Assembly: GCA_026986785.1 (NCBI GenBank)
Contig: JALSNW010000040.1
Coordinates: forward strand, 23,735-87,734
DNA length: 64,000 nt
Direction: 5' to 3'
Origin: Deltaproteobacteria bacterium
GTDB lineage: Bacteria; Desulfobacterota; Dissulfuribacteria; Dissulfuribacterales; QOAL01
Each line of letters opens with the position of its first letter. Within the stretch, counting starts at the first letter, position 1. The notes under the pieces were generated by a model. That model was not told where the DNA came from and searched no databases. It saw only the letters and a list, made by a program, of their open reading frames with translations. Position numbers and translations under genes: made by a program. Positions 34,211 through 43,324 of this stretch are shown in pieces.

Positions 34211-37140
34211 AAAAACACTTCATGCTTGTATCTGTACTATTTGTCTGCCTATTTAACATCTGTCATGTTCATCCTGCATTTTCTGCTATAAGGAAGGTGC
34301 CACTACAGTTTTCTTCTATTCAGAAGGCAATAGATGCCTCATCACCTGGTGACAAGGTATTCGTGGCCCAAGGGGTCTATTTTGAGCATATCAAGCTCAA
34401 AAAGGGCATAGTTCTTCAGGGAGGCTGGAATAAGAAATTTTCCAAAAGGGCCCCAATGCATTTTGAGACGATCTTAGACGGTGCCAAGGAGAAAGGCCCG
34501 GTAATAATTGGTGCAGATGGTGCACTTATCGAGGGATTTACCATTATCCATGGCTCCTTGCTGGTAAAAGGGGATGAATCCTTGGGGTCTGGAATCTATT
34601 GTGAAAAGACCTCGTTAGTTATAACTAACAATATAATAAGGGATAATGAGCCGTCAGGTATTTTTTGCAGTTCTAGCAAGGCAAAGATCAAGGGAAACAA
34701 GATATTCGATAACGCCCAAGCGGGGATTTTCGTTGAAAGGGGCTCTGATGTCCAGGTATATGAAAACATTATCCACGGAAACGAATACTCTGGTATCAGT
34801 AGTGGCAAATCACCTGTTTCAATACTGGATATAAGAAATAATAGGATATATGAGAACCATCGCTCTGGTGTAAATGCCCATGCAGCCACGGGCTCCATAT
34901 ACAACAATATCATCTATAACAACAAGAGATCTGGTATCAGGGGCAGGTTCACCCCTCTATCTATCTACAACAACACAGTGGTGGGTAACGGCCAGTCAGG
35001 TTTTTTTATGGAAGACCCATCGGCCAAGGCAGATGTGAAAAATAACATATTTGTGAGAAACGAGGATGCAGGTGTTAGGACATCTGGCAGGGGCTATAGA
35101 AACAACCTCTTTTTTGAGAACGGGGGGGTCGGCAGTTGTGATGCAGCATTTCTCTGGTGTATAAGGCCCCAGTTTGGCGGATATGAAGACGAACAGTCCT
35201 ATAAGAAGACGAAAAATATCGTCTCTGATCCCCTGTTCAAGGATGAAGATCATCACGATTATCATTTGCAGGCCGGTTCTCCTGCCATAGACGCAGGAGA
35301 CAGGAGGGCAGAGTTCAACGATGTTCACTTTCCCCCCTCTCTTGGCTCCAAGATCAATGATCTCGGGGCATACGGAGGACCTTATACACTGCCAGAGAAA
35401 AGAGGGGTAAATCATGTCCCCAGAGCTGATGCAGGAAAGGACCAGGTGGTATCTCCAGGCAAGCGAGTGGTCTTGGATGGCAGTGGAAGTATAGATCCAG
35501 ATGGTGACGGGCTTTCGTATAATTGGGCTGTTATATCGAGTCCTTCACCGGGTAGTGTAAGGTTGGCTGGAAAGGACAAGGAAAAGGCCTCGTTTGTTGC
35601 AAAAAGGCCAGGGAAATATGTTTTCCAGCTTGTAGTAAAAGATCGGTGGGGAAAGATGAGTAAGCCAGCCAGGGTGAAGGTCGTCGTGCCCAACAATCGT
35701 CAGCCCAAGGCTGTGATAAGTGAGATGATTTCTCCCGTGTCTGTTGGAGATACCATAACTCTCTATGGCAGTCCCAGCAGTGATCCCGATGGTGACAAGC
35801 TATCCTACAGGTGGTCTTTGAAGTTTAGGCCAGAAGGTAGTAATGCGGTTCTCCAGGGGGTAAACACCAAGGATTGCACCCTCCAGATAGATGCAGATGG
35901 GGGCTATGAAGTGGAACTCGTTGTCAGTGATGGAAAGGTAGATAGCAAACCAGCACGCATATATATCAATACCAAGGGTACCAGCGGGACCGGACAGAGA
36001 AGGGTGCCCCAAGACTATCCTACCATCCAGGCTGCCATAGATGCGGCCCAACCCGGCGATGATATTGTTGTCAGTAAGGGGCACTACAATGAGCTACTAA
36101 GTATCGACAAGAGTGTAAATCTCATAGGTCGGGGTTGGCCTGTCATAGATGGTGGTTCTCCAAAGGGCAATAGAAATACCATAAGTATCTTCTATCTTGG
36201 AGACAGGGCAGGTAAGGTGGAAGGTTTTGTCATCACTGGAGGCGGTACAGGTAGCCTTGGGCATGGTATAAATATCTGGGATTCTTCCCCTGAGATATAC
36301 AACAATAGAATAACGGGCAATCATCATGGTATAGGTGTCCACGGCTCTGTTTCCCAGACAGGCAGAACCAGGATTCATGCCAATCTCATCTATGGAAATA
36401 TGGTCGGTATTGGAAATGGCAAAGACAGCCAGGCCCATATCTACGAGAACAAGGTATATGACAATGCGGTAGTCGGCATAGGATGTAGAGGTAAGGCTGC
36501 CCCGCTGATAGAAAACAACAACATATATGATAATCATATTGGCGTGGGTGTCAGGGAAGTGGCAGCCCCGAAGATATATGGCAATCGGATTTATGAGAAT
36601 ACGGACGGAGTGGTAATTGGTCCACTTTCAACTGTGAAGTCGTTCCCCTTCAAAGAGATTAAGATCCATGGAAATCTCATCGTACGAAACGGCCACCTCG
36701 GTATCAGCCTCACATCTTTTAACAAGAGTAAGGTCATCGTTACAAACAATACCATCGACTCAAACAACGGCTCTGGCAGGAGACTTCGTGCCGGTGGTGT
36801 GGTTATCGGGTATCCCCAACCCGCCTCCTTTGCTGTAGTGCTCGAACGAAACATCATTTCCAACAACAAGGCAGGTGGCATAGTGAATTATCTTGGTCCG
36901 GAAGACTTCCAGGCAAAAGGGGCTGATTTGACAAATGACTTCAATATCGTATGGCATAACGTCGTGGATTATATGGATTGCAATAGAGGTCCCCACGACA
37001 AGTCCATTGATCCAAGGTTTTTCTCAACGTCGCTGAAAGACAATCAAGGCTATATTGCAGAAGATGCAGTAATAGATGGCCATAAAATAGGCTACCAGAA
37101 GATTGGTTCTGCTGGAGCTCTCCCTCCAGTTGTCAGATAG
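34207..37140 (+). CDS. Giant secreted protein: beta-helix, two PKD-like domains, second beta-helix
   Basis: A 977-residue protein. The signal peptide ends near AFS-AIRK. Residues about 30-395 form a first beta-helix with the cap FSSIQKAIDASSPGDKVFVA and the closing motif GSPAIDAGDRR..LGAYGGP. Residues about 404-495 and 497-590 are two immunoglobulin-like PKD/REJ-type domains (GSGSIDPDGDGLSYNW, GSPSSDPDGDKLSYRW). Residues about 596-977 form a second beta-helix that begins again with a cap, YPTIQAAIDAAQPGDDIVVS. The duplication makes it unlike a simple enzyme; two carbohydrate-acting or -binding helices joined by spacers could bridge polymer chains. It is the last gene of the locus and is followed by a terminator-like hairpin. 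Confidence 0.75.
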   Translation: MKKHFMLVSVLFVCLFNICHVHPAFSAIRKVPLQFSSIQKAIDASSPGDKVFVAQGVYFEHIKLKKGIVLQGGWNKKFSKRAPMHFETILDGAKEKGPVIIGADGALIEGFTIIHGSLLVKGDESLGSGIYCEKTSLVITNNIIRDNEPSGIFCSSSKAKIKGNKIFDNAQAGIFVERGSDVQVYENIIHGNEYSGISSGKSPVSILDIRNNRIYENHRSGVNAHAATGSIYNNIIYNNKRSGIRGRFTPLSIYNNTVVGNGQSGFFMEDPSAKADVKNNIFVRNEDAGVRTSGRGYRNNLFFENGGVGSCDAAFLWCIRPQFGGYEDEQSYKKTKNIVSDPLFKDEDHHDYHLQAGSPAIDAGDRRAEFNDVHFPPSLGSKINDLGAYGGPYTLPEKRGVNHVPRADAGKDQVVSPGKRVVLDGSGSIDPDGDGLSYNWAVISSPSPGSVRLAGKDKEKASFVAKRPGKYVFQLVVKDRWGKMSKPARVKVVVPNNRQPKAVISEMISPVSVGDTITLYGSPSSDPDGDKLSYRWSLKFRPEGSNAVLQGVNTKDCTLQIDADGGYEVELVVSDGKVDSKPARIYINTKGTSGTGQRRVPQDYPTIQAAIDAAQPGDDIVVSKGHYNELLSIDKSVNLIGRGWPVIDGGSPKGNRNTISIFYLGDRAGKVEGFVITGGGTGSLGHGINIWDSSPEIYNNRITGNHHGIGVHGSVSQTGRTRIHANLIYGNMVGIGNGKDSQAHIYENKVYDNAVVGIGCRGKAAPLIENNNIYDNHIGVGVREVAAPKIYGNRIYENTDGVVIGPLSTVKSFPFKEIKIHGNLIVRNGHLGISLTSFNKSKVIVTNNTIDSNNGSGRRLRAGGVVIGYPQPASFAVVLERNIISNNKAGGIVNYLGPEDFQAKGADLTNDFNIVWHNVVDYMDCNRGPHDKSIDPRFFSTSLKDNQGYIAEDAVIDGHKIGYQKIGSAGALPPVVR

Positions 37141-37155
37141 GAGGCAGCTCTTTTT
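37115..37155 (+). terminator. Probable intrinsic terminator at the end of the polysaccharide locus
   Basis: GAGC (37115-37118) and CCTCC (37123-37127) pair with GGAGG (37140-37144) and GCTC (37147-37150), with short internal loops, followed directly by five T (37151-37155). The 5' arm lies in the last codons of the gene. The stem is imperfect, so this is a moderate call. Confidence 0.45.
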
Positions 37156-37224
37156 CCCCAAGGATGTCTTTATTTTTGGTCATATTTTTGGGATGGCAAA
37201 AAAAGTCACTTGCTAAATTCTCCC

Positions 37225-37276
37225 TTTTTGATATATCTTTTGTGGGAGTATTACAAATATCAAAAAAATAATACTC
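37225..37276 (+). promoter_or_regulatory. Two interleaved inverted repeats upstream of metal-uptake genes
   Basis: TTTTTGATAT (37225-37234) pairs perfectly with ATATCAAAAA (37257-37266), and GAGTATTA (37246-37253) pairs perfectly with TAATACTC (37269-37276). The arms alternate (A1-B1-A2-B2), which is the layout of an H-type pseudoknot in RNA or of two overlapping dimer operators in DNA. The site lies 43 bases before the DUF4198-like gene at 37319. Metal control (Zur/Fur/MntR type) would fit the context but is inferred; the arms do not exactly match a consensus that I know. Confidence 0.4.
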
Positions 37277-37318
37277 ACTTCGTATCATGATCCATAAAAA
37301 AAATCAGGGAGGATTATT

Positions 37319-38083
37319 ATGAAGAGTTTCAATGTGTTGTTTCTGACCTTAATGTTCTTTTTTTGTGTTTCCAGCAGTGCCATGGCCCACTTTGGTATGA
37401 TTATTCCATCTGATTCCATGATATGCCGAGGGGAAAACAACGTAGTCAGCCTTGACGTCCGTTTCTGGCATCCCATGGAGGGCATACCCATGTCCCTTGA
37501 GAGGCCCGTTAAGTTTGGTGTACTGGAGAATGGCAAGAATGTCGATTTATTAAACAAGTTACAACCCAGGACCATAAAAGGTCACAAGGCATGGATTGCA
37601 CAGTACAAGGTTAAACATCCTGGAGTCTATATCTTCTACATGGAACCAAAACCATATTGGGAGCCAGCAGAAGACAAATATATCATCCATTATACCAAGA
37701 CTGTTGTGACCGCCTTTGGCCTTGACGAGGGTTGGGATCGAGAAGTGGGGCTCAAGGCTGAGATAGTGCCCCTTTCCAGGCCTTATGGCCTTTATGCTGG
37801 TAATGTTTTTCAAGGTATCGTGAAGGTTGACGGAAAACCAGTGCCTTTTGCCGATGTGGAGGTGGAATATTACAATCAAGATGGCAAGTTTCATCCCCCA
37901 AACGAATACATGGTGACCCAGACCTTGAAGGCTGACAAAAATGGTGTGTTTACTTACGGTGTCCCACGGGCAGGTTGGTGGGGATTTGCTGCCCTTACCA
38001 CCTCTAAGACCCCGATGAAACACGATGGTGTTGATAAAGACGTGGAACTCGGCGCTGTGATGTGGGTTCATTTTGAAAAATGA
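37319..38083 (+). CDS. Periplasmic DUF4198-type metal-uptake accessory protein
   Basis: A 254-residue exported protein. The signal peptide is cleaved near AMA-HFGM, leaving a His at the mature N-terminus, which is a known metal-binding arrangement in this family. The body ([69 protein letters not shown]) is the DUF4198/NikK-like double beta-sandwich. Members occur beside nickel, cobalt or zinc importers and may pass metal to the transporter. GGGAGG precedes the ATG. The gene starts the importer operon and has unusual repeats upstream. Confidence 0.8.
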   Translation: MKSFNVLFLTLMFFFCVSSSAMAHFGMIIPSDSMICRGENNVVSLDVRFWHPMEGIPMSLERPVKFGVLENGKNVDLLNKLQPRTIKGHKAWIAQYKVKHPGVYIFYMEPKPYWEPAEDKYIIHYTKTVVTAFGLDEGWDREVGLKAEIVPLSRPYGLYAGNVFQGIVKVDGKPVPFADVEVEYYNQDGKFHPPNEYMVTQTLKADKNGVFTYGVPRAGWWGFAALTTSKTPMKHDGVDKDVELGAVMWVHFEK

Positions 38084-38144
38084 TCCCAGGTAGTATTTCA
38101 GATCTGGGAAGCTCATTCACTTTTCTGTTTAGGTGGTATTATCA

Positions 38145-38825
38145 GTGGCATCGTCTACCTATAGAAATGTAGAACATGTCAGGGTTGTAACAGTCAGCCC
38201 CCTTTCTGCGAGGCAAGAGGCCCTTACATTGGTGTTGATCATAGCCATTATATTGGGCCTCATGGGCCTACGTTTTTACCTTGTCAGAAAAAATAGCCCT
38301 AAGGGGACACAGTTGCAGGCCTATCAAGAAAAGGACCTCTTCCTTAGGAATCAGGCCCCGATCATGTATCGCTCTTTGTGTAGTGTGGCGGGTGATATCC
38401 TGGACATCTATCAAGAAGAAGGTAGCTGGCCAACAGTAGAACGTCTTGAAGAGGAGGCCCTTCCACCCTTTGCAAAGGATTTTCTTCCTCCAGGACTCAA
38501 GGGATATGTATGGAAGAGATATCCTGGAAAGGGCTGGGTGGATTATTTTGGTATCAATGCCGATGTTGGAAGAGATTCCAAGAAGGGTTTCGATCCTCTC
38601 AAGGACAGCTTTGTATTGAGAATAATCGATCTCAACGGCCCCAAACGCCCAGGTCCTGTATTGGTCGGCCCAAAAGGGCAGGATGGGCGTTTTTGTTGGC
38701 AAGTGTGGATTTACCCGTCTCCAAGGGATTATCCAGGTGCCCAAAATCTCATAAAAAGTGGTTGGAAGTGGATAGTAAATGCTACAGAGATGGGTGCTGG
38801 TACAGAAGTAGTTGCCCCCCGGTGA
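38145..38825 (+). CDS. Single-pass membrane protein (DUF6162-like) in metal-importer operon
   Basis: About 226 residues. One membrane helix (about 20-45, LVLIIAIILGLMGLRFY) with the rest periplasmic; conserved-looking segments include LPPGLKGYVWKRYPGKGWVDY, FVLRIIDLNGPKRPGPVLVG and FCWQVWIYPSPRDYPG. I place it in the DUF6162-like family, found next to ZnuABC-type importers. GTG 38145 has AGGTGG 8 bases upstream; GTG 38133 is the other possible start. The function is unknown; it may hand metal to, or stabilise, the transporter. Confidence 0.65.
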   Translation: MASSTYRNVEHVRVVTVSPLSARQEALTLVLIIAIILGLMGLRFYLVRKNSPKGTQLQAYQEKDLFLRNQAPIMYRSLCSVAGDILDIYQEEGSWPTVERLEEEALPPFAKDFLPPGLKGYVWKRYPGKGWVDYFGINADVGRDSKKGFDPLKDSFVLRIIDLNGPKRPGPVLVGPKGQDGRFCWQVWIYPSPRDYPGAQNLIKSGWKWIVNATEMGAGTEVVAPR

Positions 38826-38884
38826 TCTGGACATGATGGTTCATTTTTGGGGTGCTAATTGAAGTGTACTAAGGAGAAATGACA

Positions 38885-39844
38885 ATGAAGAATAATCGCT
38901 TTTTCTTACTGATAGCTTTGCTGTGTTTTGCACTTACAACCCCTGTATTTGCAGCTCAGGGGTCTGGTTGTAATCTCACCATCGGGGTGACACTTCATCC
39001 ATACTATTCCTGGGTGAAAAACATTGTTGGTGATAGGTTAAAGGTTGTCCCCATCATACCTCCAAATACAGATCCTCATAGTTATCAACCAACTCCCAAG
39101 GACATGGCTGTCCTCAACAAGATAGATGTGTTGGTGGTCAACAATCTGGGTCATGATGAATTTATCAAGCCTATGCTCAAGGCTGTCAACAGGAAAGATC
39201 TGATCATTATCGATACCAGCAAGGGTTTGCCACTGATACCTGTTCACCGCCATGTATATGCCTTTGAAAAGGATTCTGCAAATAAAAAGGTGGCCTACAA
39301 TAGCCATACCTACATATCCATTACAGGTTCTATTCAACAGATCCAGAATATTGCCCGCAGGCTTGGTGAACTCTGTCCCGAGGATGCAAAGATATTTAGG
39401 AAAAACAGTAGGATCTATGCAAGGCGCTTGAGGAAGATGCTTGCTGATGCACTTCATCAGTTGGAGGATGTAGATACCACCGATTTGAGGATAGCCACAG
39501 TACATGACGGATATTCATACCTCTTTCAGGAGCTTGGTGTAGAGGTTGCAGCCGTAGTGCAGCCAAGACATGGCATAGAGCCCACGCCGAGGCAGCTCGA
39601 GGACACCATCAAGAGGATAAAGAGGGCCAAGGTCAATATCCTGTTTACCGAGCTTGATTACAAGAAAAAATATGTCGATATCATCTATAAGGAGACAGGT
39701 TGTCGTATCTATAGCCTCTCTCATATCTCTCATGGTCCATATACGGCAGATCTCTTTGAAAAATGCATGAAGAGGAACCTCGACACCATAGTAAGGGCGC
39801 TCAAGGAGAATTCCCACCGAGAGAAACATGCTGTTGGAGCATAA
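38885..39844 (+). CDS. Zinc/manganese ABC transporter substrate-binding protein (ZnuA/TroA family)
   Basis: About 319 residues. The ATG at 38885 is preferred because AAGGAG sits 8 bases upstream; ATG 38879 would be too close. The signal peptide ends near VFA-AQ. The cluster A-1 ligands appear as DPHSYQPTPKD, NNLGHDEF and a third His in YNSHTYIS; VHDGYSYLFQELG is the hinge region. A His-rich loop typical of ZnuA is missing, so manganese, zinc or iron are all possible. It binds metal in the periplasm and delivers it to the permease. It overlaps the ATPase gene by 17 bases. Confidence 0.85.
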   Translation: MKNNRFFLLIALLCFALTTPVFAAQGSGCNLTIGVTLHPYYSWVKNIVGDRLKVVPIIPPNTDPHSYQPTPKDMAVLNKIDVLVVNNLGHDEFIKPMLKAVNRKDLIIIDTSKGLPLIPVHRHVYAFEKDSANKKVAYNSHTYISITGSIQQIQNIARRLGELCPEDAKIFRKNSRIYARRLRKMLADALHQLEDVDTTDLRIATVHDGYSYLFQELGVEVAAVVQPRHGIEPTPRQLEDTIKRIKRAKVNILFTELDYKKKYVDIIYKETGCRIYSLSHISHGPYTADLFEKCMKRNLDTIVRALKENSHREKHAVGA

Positions 39845-40595
39845 GCAGGACTCACTGGCCCAAGACACCCTTCTTGTGATAAGGGGTCTCAGTGTGAGTC
39901 TTGGTAGGAACGAGATATTGGCCGATGTCGATTTGACAGTAAGGCGTGGTTGTATCCACGCCCTCATTGGGCCAAATGGGGCAGGTAAGACCACTCTCAT
40001 CAGAAGTATTCTGGGGGGAATGCCCCATGTAGGAACCATTCGTTTCTTCTTTCATGGGGACGGGACCATAGGGTATGTGCCTCAGTTTTTAGACTTTGAC
40101 CGTTCTGTCCCCATCACTGTTTCCGATTTTATAGGTCTTATGCTCCAAGATTTTCCTTTGTTTATTGGAACGAGAAAGACTACCAGGGGCTTGGTACAAG
40201 AGATCATATCCGCTACAGAGTGTGATCATCTGATGGATAGAATGATGGGAGGGCTTTCAGGTGGAGAATTCAGGCGGGTGCTCTTGGCCCAAGCCCTTCA
40301 TCCAGTGCCAGAACTCCTATTGTTGGATGAACCCGCCAGTAATATGGATGAGGTTGGTACGAGGCAGTTTGAGCGTTTACTGGTCAAGCTGAAGGAAAGA
40401 CATGGCCTTTCCATCTTAATGGTGGGGCACGATATTCAGCGTATTTTGGCCTTGGCAGATCATGTTACAGCCATCAACAGGACTGTGATTTTTGATGGAA
40501 AGCCTGACGAATTGGAAGATCCAAGCAAAGTGGCAGCACTTTTTGGCCTCAGTTCCCTACCCCATGACTCATCTTTGGAGAAAGGACCTTCATAA
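39828..40595 (+). CDS. Metal ABC transporter ATP-binding protein (ZnuC-like)
   Basis: A 255-residue ABC ATPase. Walker A is GPNGAGKTT, the Q-loop follows at VPQFLDFD, the signature is LSGGEFRRV, Walker B is LLLLDEPASNMDE and the switch His is in MVGHDIQ. Domain size and the LADHVTAINRTVIFDGKP end fit the ZnuC/MntB/TroB group. It overlaps the substrate-binding gene and is followed after 3 bases by the permease. It powers metal import at the inner membrane. Confidence 0.9.
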   Translation: MLLEHKQDSLAQDTLLVIRGLSVSLGRNEILADVDLTVRRGCIHALIGPNGAGKTTLIRSILGGMPHVGTIRFFFHGDGTIGYVPQFLDFDRSVPITVSDFIGLMLQDFPLFIGTRKTTRGLVQEIISATECDHLMDRMMGGLSGGEFRRVLLAQALHPVPELLLLDEPASNMDEVGTRQFERLLVKLKERHGLSILMVGHDIQRILALADHVTAINRTVIFDGKPDELEDPSKVAALFGLSSLPHDSSLEKGPS

Positions 40596-40598
40596 TCC

Positions 40599-41474
40599 AT
40601 GGATTGGATCTATCATCTCATAGCAGGTTGGGCAGAAGCCGGTTTTTTGCCTTCGATCTTCCAACATACTTTCATGATCCGAGGTCTTCTTGCCGCTATT
40701 CTCATAGGGCCTCTCCTCGGTGCTATCGGGACCGTGGTCGTCACCAAGAAACTGGCCTTTTTCACTCAAACCATCGGCAATGCAGCCATGTCCGGCGTGG
40801 CCATAGGTCTCCTTTTCGGAGAGCCGATAGACGGCACGTATGCAGGTCTTTACGGTTTTTGTTTAATAGTAGCCTTGGTGATGACCTTCATCAAGAATCG
40901 CTCCAGACTTTCAAACGATACAATAATTGGAGTTGTTCTTGCACAAGTGCTTGGTATTGGCATAGTGTTGATGATCCTGGTTACAAGCCAGTTCAATATC
41001 CATCAGGTGGAGGCCATATTGTTTGGAAGCCTTATCACCCTGAACGATACGGATTTGATCACACTATTGGCTGCAGCAGGAGCGGCAGGTATCATGTTCA
41101 TGCTTACGTTCAACAGGGTGATGCTCAGTAGTTTCAATCCTGTGCTGGCAAAGGCAAGGGGCTTAAACCCCGTATTTCTCGAATATCTGTTTGTGACCTT
41201 GATGACAATAGTCGTGGTGGCAAGCCTGAAGTTGATAGGGGCGCTCTTGGTCTTGGTCCTCATAGTGGTCCCTGCTGCAGGTGCCCAAAATATAGTCCAC
41301 AACTTGCGTCAATTCATATGGGTGAGCATATTGTTTGCCACCATTAGTACAACTGTAGGGCTTCTTCTTTCCGGTTTGTTGCCTGTGCCAAGTGGTGCTG
41401 TGATAGTACTGGTATCAAGCCTTCTCTTCTATGGCTCTCTCATGGTCAAGGCCATATTCATCCGGAGACAGTAA
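40599..41474 (+). CDS. Metal ABC transporter permease (ZnuB-like)
   Basis: A 291-residue integral membrane protein with about eight hydrophobic segments and the ABC-3 permease signature (FNPVLAKARGLNPVFLEYL, LLVLVLIVVPAAGAQNIV). It forms the inner-membrane channel for the importer with the ATPase encoded 3 bases upstream. The gene ends the operon and is convergent with the DUF6178 gene on the minus strand. No His-rich or regulatory extension is visible. Confidence 0.88.
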   Translation: MDWIYHLIAGWAEAGFLPSIFQHTFMIRGLLAAILIGPLLGAIGTVVVTKKLAFFTQTIGNAAMSGVAIGLLFGEPIDGTYAGLYGFCLIVALVMTFIKNRSRLSNDTIIGVVLAQVLGIGIVLMILVTSQFNIHQVEAILFGSLITLNDTDLITLLAAAGAAGIMFMLTFNRVMLSSFNPVLAKARGLNPVFLEYLFVTLMTIVVVASLKLIGALLVLVLIVVPAAGAQNIVHNLRQFIWVSILFATISTTVGLLLSGLLPVPSGAVIVLVSSLLFYGSLMVKAIFIRRQ

Positions 41475-41503
41475 TGGGACTCAATCCATTGTTGTTCGAT
41501 ATT

Positions 41504-43228
41504 TCAAGAGACCTTTACCATAATGGTCTTCAGAAATGGTAGATTGTCCGATCTTTCCACATCTATATCCCTTATTTCAGAAAAACATGCATCCAAACTA
41601 TCCCGGAGCATGTCAATAGTCCCACCTGCCCTTAGGGCCTCTTTTTGGCCCTGATCATCTGGAGCCATTATCGTGAGAATATTTTCTAAGGCCTGTGTTG
41701 TATCTATATCCTGAAGACGTTTTTTCAGGGAAGGGAGTTGATTGGGGGTGAGGGCCGTGAGTTTGAAGCCTTCGTCAAGGAGGAAATGGCAGGCTGATGT
41801 ACAAAAGGCCACGTCTGCGCTGAGCTCTTCTACTGCGACTAAATTGGTCTTCTTCCAATCCACCAAGTGATCCCAGGTAGTATATTCGGGCCTCAGGCAT
41901 TCGATGACAGTGATCCAATGCCAGGCCTTTTCAATCTGCTGAATGGCCCTTTGGAGTTGATCAATGGAACTTATATGTTCTTCTGAGTCTGGGCCATCAT
42001 AGAGCATGGCAGGCCTATGACATGCAGCATGTAACTGTTCCCTTGTCACATATGGTAAGAATCTGGATGAGCCTCTTTTTAGAATCTCAGATGCCCTGGA
42101 AGAAATAGGCAAGAGCAGGCCAGCACTCACCCTGGCTATTTCTTCCAAGAAACAGGACTCCAGTATCTGCTCAGGACTCATTGCCCATTTCTCACACAGG
42201 TAGTCCATGCCAAGATTCAGGATCGAGAATGTCTTTGCCAGGGCGTCTTTCAAGACAGTCGGTTCGTCCATGTCTATCAGGTCAGCCATCATGACCTTAT
42301 TGGCAATGCCAGTTATCTCCCGGACTATTCTCTCCATGCCCCTCGTTCCTGCAAGTTTCCTTATGGCTGTTTCTATCAAGGGATAATTACTGATATAGAG
42401 AGTTGGCACGAATGGAGGCATTTGATCACCAAGGGGTAGGCGTTGAAGATAGCTGGTTTCCATTCGGTGCATCTGTTCTGGTTTCAATGGAAGATATATG
42501 TCAAGGGATTCATAATAGTCTGGTATGCCGTGATCAAGTAATCTGCCACATCTGAGCCTATAGGCAGTTTCAAGGTTGTGGCTTGGGGTCTGCCATAGAA
42601 TGGTTTCAAAGACATCCCTATAGAATCCTGGGGAAATTTCAAGGATCTTTGCAATAATGGATGCAAATAGAGGCGCAAGTTTGGGTTTTTTAAAAGAGAT
42701 ATAATATACATTGTCCATGGTGAAGCCTGGAAGTAGGTCTTTCGCCTCCTGGATATCCATATCGTCTGGACGCTTGATCACATCTATGAAGCTGTTAAGA
42801 ATAGAGGCAATCAGCCAGATATCTTTTTGGAGTATCCATTTAAGCCAAGTGTCAACTGCCTCGTTTGAGCACTCGAAGATTATAAGAAGCCAGGCAGCAA
42901 TTTTTTCAAGGCGCATTTCTGCCTTGTACCACCAATCTAGATCGAAAAAGAGTTGAAGTTGCCCTGGGGTGGCAAGGTTGAGTATTTCCGTAGAGTCCCC
43001 TGGGCCTGTTGCCTTGACGGTCCAGAATAGTTCTTCTGGAGGCAAGGCCTGGACCAGCTCCCTTGCCCGTGGAGATGATGTGATGATTTCATGACGTTTT
43101 TCCCATGGGGCGAATAGAACAAGGGTTAACTGTTCCTCCAATGGAAGAACACTAAGCCTTTTTTCTCTTGTTTCTGGGGCCATTTTAAAAAAGGCGTGAA
43201 CATCTTGGTTTATTAAGTTATTTTTCAT
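41504..43228 (-). CDS. DUF6178-type protein of unknown function
   Basis: About 574 residues from ATG 43228; an in-frame TTG at 43306 would add 26 residues, but this extension looks unlike protein and lies in the promoter region. The protein is mostly helical and has no signal peptide. Features include HEIITSSPRARELVQALPPE, GDQMPPFVPTLYISNYPLI and LLPISSRASEIL. I place it in the DUF6178 group described from deltaproteobacteria, with no known activity. It is divergent from the response regulator at 43325 and could share its regulatory region. No catalytic motif is evident. Confidence 0.7.
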   Translation of the reverse strand: MKNNLINQDVHAFFKMAPETREKRLSVLPLEEQLTLVLFAPWEKRHEIITSSPRARELVQALPPEELFWTVKATGPGDSTEILNLATPGQLQLFFDLDWWYKAEMRLEKIAAWLLIIFECSNEAVDTWLKWILQKDIWLIASILNSFIDVIKRPDDMDIQEAKDLLPGFTMDNVYYISFKKPKLAPLFASIIAKILEISPGFYRDVFETILWQTPSHNLETAYRLRCGRLLDHGIPDYYESLDIYLPLKPEQMHRMETSYLQRLPLGDQMPPFVPTLYISNYPLIETAIRKLAGTRGMERIVREITGIANKVMMADLIDMDEPTVLKDALAKTFSILNLGMDYLCEKWAMSPEQILESCFLEEIARVSAGLLLPISSRASEILKRGSSRFLPYVTREQLHAACHRPAMLYDGPDSEEHISSIDQLQRAIQQIEKAWHWITVIECLRPEYTTWDHLVDWKKTNLVAVEELSADVAFCTSACHFLLDEGFKLTALTPNQLPSLKKRLQDIDTTQALENILTIMAPDDQGQKEALRAGGTIDMLRDSLDACFSEIRDIDVERSDNLPFLKTIMVKVS

Positions 43229-43239
43229 AAATCCGATAA
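43213..43239 (+). promoter_or_regulatory. Sigma-28-like promoter candidate upstream of response regulator
   Basis: TTAAGTTA (43213-43220), exactly 11 bases, then TCCGATAA (43232-43239), against TAAAGTTT-N11-GCCGATAA: 6 of 8 and 7 of 8 positions agree. It lies 85 bases before the chosen start of the response regulator at 43325, and its -35 overlaps the first codons of the divergent DUF6178 gene. Confidence 0.45.
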
Positions 43240-43324
43240 GTAAATAAATACAATTTTTTTGAATTCTGGTCTTTTTGAAACTAACCACATTGAGATCGAT
43301 AGACAACAGGTAATCACATCTGAC

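Noticed and set aside
31830..37140. CRISPR-like or tandem DNA repeats in the beta-helix genes
   Set aside because: The repetition is in the protein rungs only; no regularly spaced identical DNA repeats were seen.
37246..37276. Intrinsic terminator upstream of the metal-uptake genes
   Set aside because: The stem is AT-rich, the T run is missing after it, and a terminator-like hairpin already lies at 37115-37155.
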